From positions 150,305-214,304 of the forward strand of contig CACBAM010000002.1 in assembly GCA_902537215.1 (NCBI GenBank): a DNA stretch of 64,000 bases, given 5' to 3'. Position 1 is the stretch's first letter; each line of letters begins with the position of its first letter. Both the position numbers and the translations under genes were made by a program. Shown here one piece after another: positions 9,218-16,863 of the stretch. The stretch comes from an uncultured Alphaproteobacteria bacterium. GTDB lineage: Bacteria > Pseudomonadota > Alphaproteobacteria > Rhodobacterales > Rhodobacteraceae. A model generated the notes under the pieces. It searched no databases, had not been told where the DNA came from, and saw only the letters and a list, made by a program, of their open reading frames with translations.

Positions 9218-10597
9218 TTATATTCGTTCACCACCCAGCAAATCTGCTATAGCATTTACCTTTTGATCCAAAATGTCCCTTCCACGCCTACTCTCAATGT
9301 TTAGTCTTACAAACGACTCTGTGTTCGAACGACGTAAGTTAAACCGCCAATCAGTAAAAGATAGGCTCACGCCATCGGTCTCATCCAATGACTCAGCTTT
9401 ATCTTGATAGGCCTCCAATACTCGCTTGATTGAAGCATTTACATCCTTAACTAAAAAGTTTGTTTCGCCAGAACTCGGAAATGCATTAAATCGATCATGA
9501 ACCCAATCTCCTAGTGATCGCTTGGAACGGGACACCAGCTCAGCAACCATAAGCCAAGGAATCATGCCACTGTCACAATAGGCAAAGTCACGGAAATAGT
9601 GGTGTGCCGACATTTCACCCCCGTATATTGCTTTATGTGCACGCATTGCTTGCTTAACAAAGGTATGGCCTGTTTTTGATTGAACTGCGATGCCACCTTT
9701 GTTAACAACTACATCTTTAGTATTCCAAATAACACGAGGATCATGTACGATCCTAGAGCCAGCCTCTCTGTCTAAAAATATACCAGCTAGAAGGCCGACT
9801 ATATATTCACCAGGCACAAAAGCCCCATTCTCATCAAAGAAAAAACAACGGTCAAAATCCCCATCAAATGCAATTCCAAAATCAGCACTTACCTCTCTAA
9901 CTACGTTTGCAGTAGCACTATGGTTCTCAGGTAAGAGCGGGTTAGGAATACCATTCGGAAACGTGTGATCTGGGGTATGATTTATTTTTATAAATTCGAG
10001 TGGGGTATTTGCTTTAGATAACTTTTTCGCAATAGCGTCGAATGTCGGTCCAGCAGCGCCATTCCCCGAGTTTACTACAATCTTAAGAGGTCTAAATACG
10101 CTAATGTCTGCAAAGCTCAATACTTTCCTTACATAAGCCTCTCTTGCCCTAACTGAGCAATCAAGTTTTTCACCGCGCTTTCTTTCTGATACGTATTTTT
10201 CTGTTTCTGCTATTTTTTTGATAATCTTGAAATCGGACTTTTCATCTATTGGTTGAGACTCTGACTTCACGATTTTCATACCACTGTAGTTAATAGGGTT
10301 ATGAGATGCGGTAACTTGAATACCCGCACATGAGCCGAACTCACTAACAGCCCAATACATCTCTTCAGTACCTGCCAAACCAATATTAATGACATCAGCT
10401 CCTGAGTCTTGTATTCCTGCTGCCACAGCAGAAGCAAAAGTTGGACTGGTTTCACGAGCATCAAAGCCAATCACAATAGATTTTGCATTGAAATGTTGGC
10501 TTACAGCACGACCTATTCTATAAGAAATTGCTGAATCGATGTTGACATCTATCTCGCCTCGGATGTCATACGCTTTGAAACATGAAAGTTTCATCAT
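9218..10597 (-). CDS. manB: Phosphomannomutase / phosphoglucomutase
   Basis: About 459 residues of alpha-D-phosphohexomutase. The N-terminus KLSCFKAYDIRGEID matches ManB/CpsG. The phosphoserine loop is TASHNPINYSGMK, the metal-binding loop is FDGDFDRC, the sugar-binding loop is GGEMSAHHYF, and a phosphate-binding RRSNTESFVRLN lies near the C-terminus. It converts mannose-6-phosphate to mannose-1-phosphate for ManC and may act on glucose phosphates. I place the start at ATG 10597, preceded by GAG at good spacing, instead of TTG at 10645, which would add residues absent from the family. It is the first gene of the minus-strand sugar operon, after 330 bp of non-coding DNA. Confidence 0.93.
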   Translation of the reverse strand: MMKLSCFKAYDIRGEIDVNIDSAISYRIGRAVSQHFNAKSIVIGFDARETSPTFASAVAAGIQDSGADVINIGLAGTEEMYWAVSEFGSCAGIQVTASHNPINYSGMKIVKSESQPIDEKSDFKIIKKIAETEKYVSERKRGEKLDCSVRAREAYVRKVLSFADISVFRPLKIVVNSGNGAAGPTFDAIAKKLSKANTPLEFIKINHTPDHTFPNGIPNPLLPENHSATANVVREVSADFGIAFDGDFDRCFFFDENGAFVPGEYIVGLLAGIFLDREAGSRIVHDPRVIWNTKDVVVNKGGIAVQSKTGHTFVKQAMRAHKAIYGGEMSAHHYFRDFAYCDSGMIPWLMVAELVSRSKRSLGDWVHDRFNAFPSSGETNFLVKDVNASIKRVLEAYQDKAESLDETDGVSLSFTDWRFNLRRSNTESFVRLNIESRRGRDILDQKVNAIADLLGGERI

Positions 10598-10653
10598 TTT
10601 CTCAAATTTAATAAGAAGATCATCAACAGATATGAGGAGCTGCAAGCTATGTT

Positions 10654-10677
10654 TCGTATTTGGTGCTCCAAATACGA
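10654..10677. promoter_or_regulatory. 24-bp palindrome upstream of manB: operator or leader hairpin
   Basis: TCGTATTTGG (10654-10663) and CCAAATACGA (10668-10677) are perfect reverse complements around a 4-nt TGCT loop. It lies 57 to 80 bp upstream of the manB ATG and no T tract follows on either strand, so it is not a typical terminator. It may be an operator for a dimeric regulator such as the adjacent MarR-type protein, or a stable hairpin in the 5' leader, where a NusG-like antiterminator could act. Both roles are inference. Confidence 0.55.
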
Positions 10678-10750
10678 CTTCAAACTTTTGACTTTAAACA
10701 ATTGAATTTTTTGAACCTCTAATAATTGTAGCTAGAAAAAAATTACATCA

Positions 10751-10769
10751 GTTTAATTATAAGTTAAAC
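10751..10769 (-). promoter_or_regulatory. Possible -10 element inside an inverted repeat
   Basis: On the minus strand TATAAT (10756-10761) lies within GTTTAA-N7-TTAAAC, a perfect 6-bp dyad. It could be the -10 element of the manB promoter with an overlapping operator. No good -35 hexamer is visible at 16 to 18 bp, and the region is so AT-rich that chance matches are likely. Confidence 0.25.
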
Positions 10770-10927
10770 CTTAAAAAAAAATTTTTAGTTAACGTATATC
10801 TCAACTTATTTGTTATTTCATCCTCAAAAAGGTATATTTTGCATTGCAGGGAATTAATTTGAACTGATCTATCATGCACACAGTGGGTTTCCATAAAATA
10901 AAATTAATTTTGTTAATCTGACTAAAA

Positions 10928-11314
10928 TCAGCCTTCATTATTATTTTTAGGTTTTGACTCAGAAGTTAATTTGTCTATTAATCCAGCTTCTTCTTCAAGG
11001 GCTGCTATCTCATTTTTTAACTCTTTATATTCTTGTCTCTTGCGCTCAATGAAGTTGTGGGTCAATATAGACTTTTCACGAATGCCTTTAGGTGTCAAGA
11101 GATAAGCATAGCGACCCTTTCTCGGGTTTTTCTTAAAGTTTTCAAGCTTTACTAATCCCTTCTCAACAAGGGCAGTTAAAACATAATATGCAGAGCCATT
11201 TGATATACCGACGGCATCTGCCACTTGGCGAGAAGACATTTCAGGTATTTCTGAAATTAGACGCATTACTTTTAATTTTATTTCAGACTGCTGTTCTTGT
11301 CGACGACTAGCCAT
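10928..11314 (-). CDS. MarR-type EPS-associated transcriptional regulator
   Basis: 128 residues. A winged helix-turn-helix spans residues 10-80: ISEIPEMSSRQVADAVGIS is the helix-turn-helix, NGSAYYVLTALVEKGLVK the recognition and following helix, and NPRKGRYAYLLTPKG the wing. A charged helical C-terminus follows, probably a coiled coil for dimerisation. It resembles the MarR-like family found beside exopolysaccharide loci (the EPS-associated group, TIGR04176, from memory). It is divergent from a NusG-like gene and next to the sugar-nucleotide operon, so it probably controls polysaccharide genes. Start ATG at 11314. Ligand and target sites are unknown. Confidence 0.85.
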   Translation of the reverse strand: MASRRQEQQSEIKLKVMRLISEIPEMSSRQVADAVGISNGSAYYVLTALVEKGLVKLENFKKNPRKGRYAYLLTPKGIREKSILTHNFIERKRQEYKELKNEIAALEEEAGLIDKLTSESKPKNNNEG

Positions 11315-11651
11315 TATTCATCTCCACTATAGCTACCGCACTGGGCTCTGATACTAAATACCAACCCGAACCAAAAGATCTAAAAAAAAAGTAATCACAC
11401 AACATAACTGTTCAAAATTGATTGATACCACAAAAAACGTAATTTGCAATTTAAAATATTCCTTACTTATTTAGCTTGAAACAGTGCATAACACTGTGTA
11501 TTCAAGTCTAAGTTTTAGAATTATTTTTCTTTATATTAATGCTGAAGATCAATAGACACCTTATACTATGAGCGAAGAAAATCTTTACGCCATAATCCAT
11601 TTTTGATATTCTGCTCAAATATGAGCGATAATTTTTTAAAAGGGTAGATAC
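11315..11651. other. 337-bp divergent regulatory spacer between the two EPS regulators
   Basis: No gene of its own is seen. The spacer separates the MarR-type gene (leftward) from the NusG-like gene (rightward) and carries a long dyad (11475-11506), a TATGAGCGA direct repeat (11567-11575 and 11620-11628), and a GCTCA-AATA-TGAGC dyad (11613-11626). A TATACT hexamer at 11562-11567 could be a -10 element for the rightward gene. The ribosome-binding site of the rightward gene is AAAAGGG, eight bases before its ATG. Confidence 0.6.
11475..11506. promoter_or_regulatory. Long imperfect dyad, candidate operator
   Basis: CTTGAAACAGTG (11475-11486), a 5-nt CATAA spacer, then CACTGT-GTA-TTCAAG (11492-11506). 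All 12 bases of the left arm have complements on the right, broken by one 3-nt insert. The inner ACAGTG-N5-CACTGT is a perfect dyad of the size a winged-helix dimer would bind. It lies about 160 bp from the MarR-type start and about 145 bp from the NusG-like start, so it could serve either gene. Confidence 0.5.
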
Positions 11652-12149
11652 ATGTTTAATTGGTACTTAGTCCAATTTAAACCAAACCACCACCGTGTTG
11701 CTGAACGAAATTTAAACCAGCAGGGCTTTAAAACTTTTTTGCCACTGCAAGAGACTACAAGTAGGGGTGTATCTAAATTTACTACGTGCTTAAAGCCTCT
11801 ATTCCCGGGATATATGTTCGTAAGTATCGAACTAGACAGGTCCCCATGGCGCAAAATCAATAGTACGCTTGGAGTAGTCCGTTTGATCTGTCAAGATGGT
11901 CTACCCAAAAGATTACCTTTTGAGATAGTGTCTGGTTTGATGTCTAGGTGTGATAGGATTGGTAAGCTACTCCCAACAAAATCACTGGAGACCGGAGACC
12001 CTGTAACTGTTGTTTCAGGTGCCCTAACAAATTTTGTTGCCACTGTGGAGACTATTGATAGTAAGCGCCGAATTTGGATTTTAATGGACATATTGGGGCA
12101 TCGTACAAAAGTCCAAGTCGGCTTTGAACAACTAAAACTTTTAAGTTAA
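11652..12149 (+). CDS. NusG/RfaH-like specialised transcription antitermination factor
   Basis: 165 residues. The N-terminal NGN domain (about 1-100) begins MFNWYLVQFKPNHHRVAERN and includes LFPGYMFVSIEL, both classic for NusG paralogues. The C-terminal part has the KOW-like stretch DPVTVVSGALTNFVATVE. Specialised NusG proteins such as RfaH bind paused RNA polymerase and help it through long polysaccharide operons. Its divergence from the EPS-associated MarR-type gene supports such a role here rather than that of housekeeping NusG, which normally sits with secE and ribosomal protein genes. The SD AAAAGGG supports the ATG at 11652. I did not find an obvious RfaH ops element in the window. Confidence 0.87.
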   Translation: MFNWYLVQFKPNHHRVAERNLNQQGFKTFLPLQETTSRGVSKFTTCLKPLFPGYMFVSIELDRSPWRKINSTLGVVRLICQDGLPKRLPFEIVSGLMSRCDRIGKLLPTKSLETGDPVTVVSGALTNFVATVETIDSKRRIWILMDILGHRTKVQVGFEQLKLLS

Positions 12150-12277
12150 TTGCATTTGACAGCCTTTATAAAAAAATATCTCGATATTAAGTCACGTAAG
12201 AAATTTTTAGAGCGACCGAAACTTGACTATTAAATAGTTCAGCTTTATGAGATCTAAAAATAATTTATGGTGTACTA

Positions 12278-13048
12278 ATGGACAAGCTGAATTCTCGAAA
12301 AAAATATATGAGAGATGTATATTCTAAATATTGGACTAATGTAAGAAAAAGATACGGTATAATCCAATATGACAAAGATTTAATCAGTAAATTAGTTCAG
12401 ATAACAAAGAGTGGAAAGGTTTTAGAGGTTGCCATCGGTGATGGGTATCCATATTCCCACGCTTTGACCGAAAAGGAATATGATTTGTATGGGATTGATA
12501 TTTCACCTCAACACGTTGAAATGGTCAGAAAAGCGCTTCCGAGTATCAATGTGAGCGTTGGAGATGCTGAAAATATAAAATTCAGAGATCATTTTTTTGA
12601 CCTTGTATTCTGCTTTCGTTCGACGTGGTATTTTTCTAATATAACGAAAGCGGTAAGTGAAATGTTAAGAGTGGTAAAAAAGGGTGGTTTAGTTATGTTT
12701 GACGTGCAAAATATAAATCACCCTATTCATCTTAAATTTATTAAGGAGCAAATTAAGAGAGAAAAATCTTACACGTATGAGATAACAACTCGTTTTATTA
12801 AAAATTTTATCAAATTAATAATCCGCCCTATCAGATTTTATCCCATTCATTGGTCTTTAGAAAAACATATAATACTTGAAACTCCTACTGACCCCAACTT
12901 ACTGAAGCAATTTTTCAAAGAAAATATGATTGTTTTCCAAGTTTATGGTGTTGAATGGAATAATAACAAATATGCTCTCAGAAAACTTGAAACTGGTAAA
13001 GATTTTGATAAGTATGACAGACTGGTTTATAAAGCCACAAAACCTTGA
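12278..13048 (+). CDS. Class I SAM-dependent methyltransferase
   Basis: 256 residues. Motif I is KVLEVAIGDGYPYSHAL near residues 47-63, followed by YGIDISPQHVEMVRKALP (motif II with the acidic residue that binds the ribose) and VGDAENIKF (motif III). This is the methyltransferase type 11/25 pattern. It may methylate a sugar or lipid component of the surface polysaccharide, judging only from the neighbours. It lies 128 bp after the NusG-like gene on the same strand and has no close downstream partner. Substrate unknown. Confidence 0.8.
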   Translation: MDKLNSRKKYMRDVYSKYWTNVRKRYGIIQYDKDLISKLVQITKSGKVLEVAIGDGYPYSHALTEKEYDLYGIDISPQHVEMVRKALPSINVSVGDAENIKFRDHFFDLVFCFRSTWYFSNITKAVSEMLRVVKKGGLVMFDVQNINHPIHLKFIKEQIKREKSYTYEITTRFIKNFIKLIIRPIRFYPIHWSLEKHIILETPTDPNLLKQFFKENMIVFQVYGVEWNNNKYALRKLETGKDFDKYDRLVYKATKP

Positions 13049-13231
13049 AGTAATAAAAATTGTTTACGATAAAACAAATCTAGTTCTAAGGAACAATGAT
13101 TTAATTCAATTGAGAATCTATTTCTGTGGCAAGTAATTATGAAACAGAAAAGTTAAGCATGAATCCAGAAGAAAACAACTGACATTCACCGATGTCTCAA
13201 AAACTTTCCAAACTTAAAAAAGGCATACAAT

Positions 13232-13942
13232 TTAATTTTTTCTCCAGTTCTCCCAAACAAACGTATAGCACCAAGTTCTCCGGTGTGTTTTTGATAATTC
13301 GACTATTATTTTTTTTCGTAGTGCCTCAGCATCATTGATAAAATTATGAAACTGAATCTGATACTGTCTTATCAAATCAATTTTATTCATCGATGCCATA
13401 TGCAGGAGTAAAGGATACTCCCCGCCCTCAATGTTAATTTTCATCAAATCAATACTTGGAATATTAAGTTCATTTAAAACGCTTACAATTTCTCTAACTT
13501 GACAACAAACTCGTGGTTTGTTTTCTTGATTTGGATTTAAAAAAGATGACCCATCAACACTATCAGAGAGTGTAAAAACACCTTCCGCGTTTGACAAACC
13601 ATAATTAAGGGGGATTACTTTTTTATTTTCAGAAAATCTATCTCTACAGATTTTATAGAACTTCGGATGTGGTTCAAATAAATAAACTTTACAATTATAT
13701 TTTTCGTTTATTGCTGAGGCAAAATCACCCAGATATCCTCCTAAATCAAAAACCACTGAGCTTTCATTCAGCTCTGGGTAGTCCAGTCTACGCGTTTCAT
13801 CACCTTTGTCTTTAAACCACCTTGTTACCTCTATTGTGAATTTATCTCGTAAGATATACAGTTTAAACAACTGAGATGCCCGATTATATGATTTTTTCAT
13901 AAATAAAAGTGGATCGGATAATAACAGTTTTATAGCTTTCAT
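13232..13942 (-). CDS. FkbM-family methyltransferase
   Basis: 236 residues. The SAM-binding core is SSVVFDLGGYLGDFASAIN, then VYLFEPHPKFYKICRDRF, and the family-typical IDLMKINIEGGEYPLL, all characteristic of FkbM-type O-methyltransferases. These often methylate sugars of surface polysaccharides or secondary metabolites, which fits the neighbouring EPS genes. The ATG at 13942 has the good SD AGGAG. The start of a 20-codon ORF lies just upstream on the same strand. Substrate unknown. Confidence 0.85.
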   Translation of the reverse strand: MKAIKLLLSDPLLFMKKSYNRASQLFKLYILRDKFTIEVTRWFKDKGDETRRLDYPELNESSVVFDLGGYLGDFASAINEKYNCKVYLFEPHPKFYKICRDRFSENKKVIPLNYGLSNAEGVFTLSDSVDGSSFLNPNQENKPRVCCQVREIVSVLNELNIPSIDLMKINIEGGEYPLLLHMASMNKIDLIRQYQIQFHNFINDAEALRKKIIVELSKTHRRTWCYTFVWENWRKN

Positions 13943-14246
13943 ATCTTTCTCCTACTTCTTTCCATTGGTCCCGCTAAGTTCTTCATGTTGAGATTTAAAA
14001 TTATCTACATTCATTCTCATTCTCCCATTAGGTTAAAATTCAAGCAGATACTCTGGGAAAGATTACTAATATTTTTTTTGAAATAATATACAAAAAATAA
14101 ACTATCTGGTTATTGTTATTTTGTTTAGTTACAAATAATAATTTCGTAAAAAATGCTTTTTGAAATAAAGAAAGTGTTTTACTTTCAGATAGTAGTATCT
14201 GTATTAATTGTCACTTAGCATTTCTTAATTCTCTGAAATTAGTAGT
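13943..14246. other. 304-bp spacer between FkbM gene and tRNA-Met
   Basis: Apart from the tiny ORF at 13952-14014 the stretch is AT-rich DNA with no recognisable gene. It must hold the promoter of the FkbM gene and the downstream flank of the tRNA. No clear terminator hairpin with a T tract was found. Confidence 0.5.
13952..14014 (-). CDS. Possible 20-residue leader peptide upstream of the FkbM gene
   Basis: The minus strand has GGGAG, seven bases, ATG at 14014, 20 sense codons (MNVDNFKSQHEELSGTNGKK) and a TAG at 13952-13954, which lies nine bases before the FkbM ATG. The SD, its spacing and the tight link to the next start suggest translation and coupling. The ORF is short enough to arise by chance, and no homologue is recognised. 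Confidence 0.3.
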   Translation of the reverse strand: MNVDNFKSQHEELSGTNGKK

Positions 14247-14323
14247 TGGTAGCGGAGGAGGGACTTGAACCCCCGACACAAGGATTATGATTCCTCTGCT
14301 CTAACCGCCTGAGCTACTCCGCC
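14247..14323 (-). tRNA. tRNA-Met (CAT), elongator
   Basis: The minus strand reads GGCGGAGTAGCTCAGGCGG at the 5' end, anticodon arm GAGGAATCATAATCC with loop anticodon CAT, T-arm GGGGGTTCAAGTCCC, acceptor 3' strand CTCCGCT, discriminator A and encoded CCA. The acceptor stem pairs fully with a G-U at the first pair, unlike initiator tRNA. The body resembles the alphaproteobacterial elongator tRNA-Met rather than the CAT-bearing tRNA-Ile. Confidence 0.92.
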
Positions 14324-14415
14324 GAATAATCATGCCACTGTGTTTTAAACTTAACAGAAAAAAGTGCAAGCTATTTTTGTTGTGTAAATTCATCACAAAT
14401 CTGCACACCTAGCTA

Positions 14416-15453
14416 CTATCCGCCCGTTAGGCTCATATGCCTATTAATTTGTCCTTCAATAGCTTCTTTTGAGAAATCATATGCAAAAGAATGTTTTTCT
14501 GGTTTTTGCTTTATCGAACGACCGATCTTTTCTAGTAGATCTACGTTCGTAAAATTGGGGTCTCTAAGTATTTTTCTGAAATCTACACTTTCACTTTGCC
14601 CAAGACACTGATGCAGAATGCCAGTTGCATCCATCCTTACACGATTACAGCTCGAGCAAAAGTTATGAGATAGCGGAGTGATGAACCCCAATTTAATATC
14701 TGCACCTCTAAATTTGCAGTATCTTGCGGGTCCTCCTGAGGAAAATGAAATATCTTCCAGTTCAAATTTTGATGAAATATTTTTTTTTAGTTCTTCTAAG
14801 GATAGAAAATGGTTCAGCCGGTTTTCATTTCCAATATCTCCCATTGGCATAGTTTCGATGAAAGTAAGATCGTAACCCTTTTGAATACACCAAGTTATAA
14901 AGTCATCTACTTCATCTTCGTTGATATTTTTCAGTGCGACACAATTAATTTTTATTTTTAAATTAGCGTCCCTTGCTGCTTCAATTCCTAATAACACATC
15001 TTGTAGCTTTCCGACTCTTGTAATACGTTTGAATTTTTCTGGGTCTAGAGTATCCAACGATATATTTATTCTTCTAACGCCATTAGCATAAAGTTGCCCA
15101 GCGTACTTTTGTAATTGTGTGCCGTTTGTAGTTAGTGTGAGTTCCTCTAGATCAGAAGCTAAATGTGGTTTTAGCATTTCGAAGAAATCAATTATTCCCT
15201 TTCGAACCAAGGGTTCTCCACCTGTTATTCTTATTTTTTTAATACCTAACTGAATAAATCCAGTGCATAGTTTGTACATCTCCTCAAAAGTGAGGACTTC
15301 TTTTTTACTTAAAAAAGTCATCTTTTCAGACATACAGTAGGTGCATCTTAAGTCACAGCGATCCGTAACAGATAACCTCAAATAAGTTATATGTCTGTTA
15401 AAAGGATCTATAAGTCTAATTTTGTTTAATGATTTATCCACTTGACTAGTCAT
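14416..15453 (-). CDS. moaA: GTP 3',8-cyclase (molybdenum cofactor synthesis)
   Basis: 345-residue radical-SAM enzyme. The N-terminal cluster motif is CDLRCTYCM (CxxxCxxC) near residues 33-41, followed by TNGTQL and the SAM-binding ITGGEPLVRKG. The C-terminal second [4Fe-4S] ligands are in NFCSSCNRVRMD and a later Cys in LHQCLG. The chain ends in Gly-Gly, needed for MoaA activity. It starts molybdopterin synthesis from GTP. The 4-bp overlap with glmU suggests co-transcription; no other moa gene is in the window. Confidence 0.95.
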   Translation of the reverse strand: MTSQVDKSLNKIRLIDPFNRHITYLRLSVTDRCDLRCTYCMSEKMTFLSKKEVLTFEEMYKLCTGFIQLGIKKIRITGGEPLVRKGIIDFFEMLKPHLASDLEELTLTTNGTQLQKYAGQLYANGVRRINISLDTLDPEKFKRITRVGKLQDVLLGIEAARDANLKIKINCVALKNINEDEVDDFITWCIQKGYDLTFIETMPMGDIGNENRLNHFLSLEELKKNISSKFELEDISFSSGGPARYCKFRGADIKLGFITPLSHNFCSSCNRVRMDATGILHQCLGQSESVDFRKILRDPNFTNVDLLEKIGRSIKQKPEKHSFAYDFSKEAIEGQINRHMSLTGG

Positions 15454-16796
15454 TTTCTAATTTTATAAGATATTTTTTGTAGTTTAAGCATAATTCTTTT
15501 GCCTAAGCCAATTTTATTTTGCTGTATTGGTCTTGCTATCGCTAAGCTTTCAGATGGCACATCTCTAGTTATTACTGACCCAGCAGCCACTATTGATGCA
15601 TTACCAATTATTAATGGGGCTACAATAGAGGTATTTGACCCGACAAAAACATTATCACCAACAACAGTATGATTTTTATTTTTCCCATCATAATTGCAAA
15701 ATATAGTTCCAGCCCCGATATTTGAGTTCGCACCAATTTTTGCGTCTCCTACGTATGATAAATGGTTAGCTTTAGTTAGAGAAGCCAAAGTAGCGTTTTT
15801 AACCTCCACAAAATTTCCAATTTTTACTTCTTCTGAAAGATTGGTGCCTGGTCGAAGCCTTGCAAAAGGACCAATTTGGCAATGCTTCCCAATATGAGCC
15901 CCTTCTATGTAGCTATACGACTTTATGATAGTGGAGCTTTGAATTTTTACGCCTTTACCAAAAAAGACATTAGGCTCTATAATGCATCCAGCTTTGATAA
16001 TTGTATCATATGAAAAGAAACATGTTTCAGGTGCTCGCATAGATACACCGGACGCCATTAGTCTTTCCCTAAATTTATCTTGAAATTTCTTCTCAGCAAT
16101 CGATAATTCAAGTTGAGAATTTACGCCAATACATTCATCTTCCTTGCACTCCACATAGGTTGAAGGGTGTCCATGTTTAGATGCTAATTTTACGACATCG
16201 GTTAGATAATACTCTCTCTTAGCATTATTGTCTTTAATTTTTTGTATTAGATCAGCGAGTGTAGGTGAACGAGCCAAAAGTACACCAGAGTTTGATAGAC
16301 TATTGGTAGAATTATACTCAGGCTCGTTTTTTTCTATGATATCAATTAGTTTTCCATCCGACCCAAGTTTGAATTTTCCGTAGCTATTTTTTTTTCTTGC
16401 ATCAAAACCAAGGAAAATGAATTCAAAACCCCTATCTGCTTTTGATATCATTTTCTTTATTGTTTTATTTTTAATGAACGGAGTGTCACCATACAGTATA
16501 AGGGTGTACTTAGCTTTTATTTTAATACCATCCAACGCTATTTTGACAGCATTTCCCGTACCAAGTTGACTTTTTTGAGTGCAAAATTTTACCTTTTCAC
16601 CTGCGAGAGCCACTTTTGTAGCATGTTCGTTTTCGTTGCCAACAACTACGATGGTTTCTTTGGATTTAATGGCTTTTGCCAAATCTACACCGAATGCTAT
16701 AAGGTGCTTACCAGCAATTGTATGAAGGATCTTTGGATTAGGGCTTCTCATCCTTGTACCCTTTCCAGCCGCCAATATTATAGTTGAAACAGTCAT
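15450..16796 (-). CDS. glmU: Bifunctional UDP-GlcNAc pyrophosphorylase / GlcN-1-P acetyltransferase
   Basis: About 448 residues. The N-terminal uridylyltransferase has TIILAAGKGTRM and the C-terminal left-handed beta-helix has hexapeptide repeats with RPGTNL, EVKNATL and NHLSYVGDAKIG. It makes UDP-GlcNAc for peptidoglycan and LPS. I place the start at ATG 16796, six bases after AAAGG; a GTG two codons upstream is possible. It diverges from the phosphoglycolate-phosphatase-like gene across 67 bp, an arrangement I know from Rhodobacterales. Confidence 0.95.
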   Translation of the reverse strand: MTVSTIILAAGKGTRMRSPNPKILHTIAGKHLIAFGVDLAKAIKSKETIVVVGNENEHATKVALAGEKVKFCTQKSQLGTGNAVKIALDGIKIKAKYTLILYGDTPFIKNKTIKKMISKADRGFEFIFLGFDARKKNSYGKFKLGSDGKLIDIIEKNEPEYNSTNSLSNSGVLLARSPTLADLIQKIKDNNAKREYYLTDVVKLASKHGHPSTYVECKEDECIGVNSQLELSIAEKKFQDKFRERLMASGVSMRAPETCFFSYDTIIKAGCIIEPNVFFGKGVKIQSSTIIKSYSYIEGAHIGKHCQIGPFARLRPGTNLSEEVKIGNFVEVKNATLASLTKANHLSYVGDAKIGANSNIGAGTIFCNYDGKNKNHTVVGDNVFVGSNTSIVAPLIIGNASIVAAGSVITRDVPSESLAIARPIQQNKIGLGKRIMLKLQKISYKIRK

Positions 16797-16863
16797 CAAC
16801 ACCTTTATTCTTTAAATATCACCTTAATTTATTTCATTTAATCTGATTATGTAAGGAAAAGTT

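Larger units (their letters stand above)
10598..10927. other. 330-bp non-coding leader/promoter region of the sugar operon
   Basis: No convincing gene is seen between manB and the MarR-type regulator. The stretch is very AT-rich and holds a perfect 10-bp stem palindrome (10654-10677), a second dyad overlapping a TATAAT-like hexamer (10751-10769), a short AGCT-GCA-AGCT dyad (10638-10648), an AAAATTAATTTT palindrome (10900-10911) and one ACAGTG half-site (10880-10885). Its size and content suggest the control region of the operon starting with manB. Confidence 0.6.

Noticed and set aside
10900..10911. AAAATTAATTTT palindrome
   Set aside because: A simple A/T palindrome is expected often at this base composition, so it was not scored as an operator.
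12930..13136. 68-codon open frame overlapping the 3' end of the SAM methyltransferase gene
   Set aside because: Mostly inside the methyltransferase gene in another frame; low-complexity AT-rich sequence, no SD.
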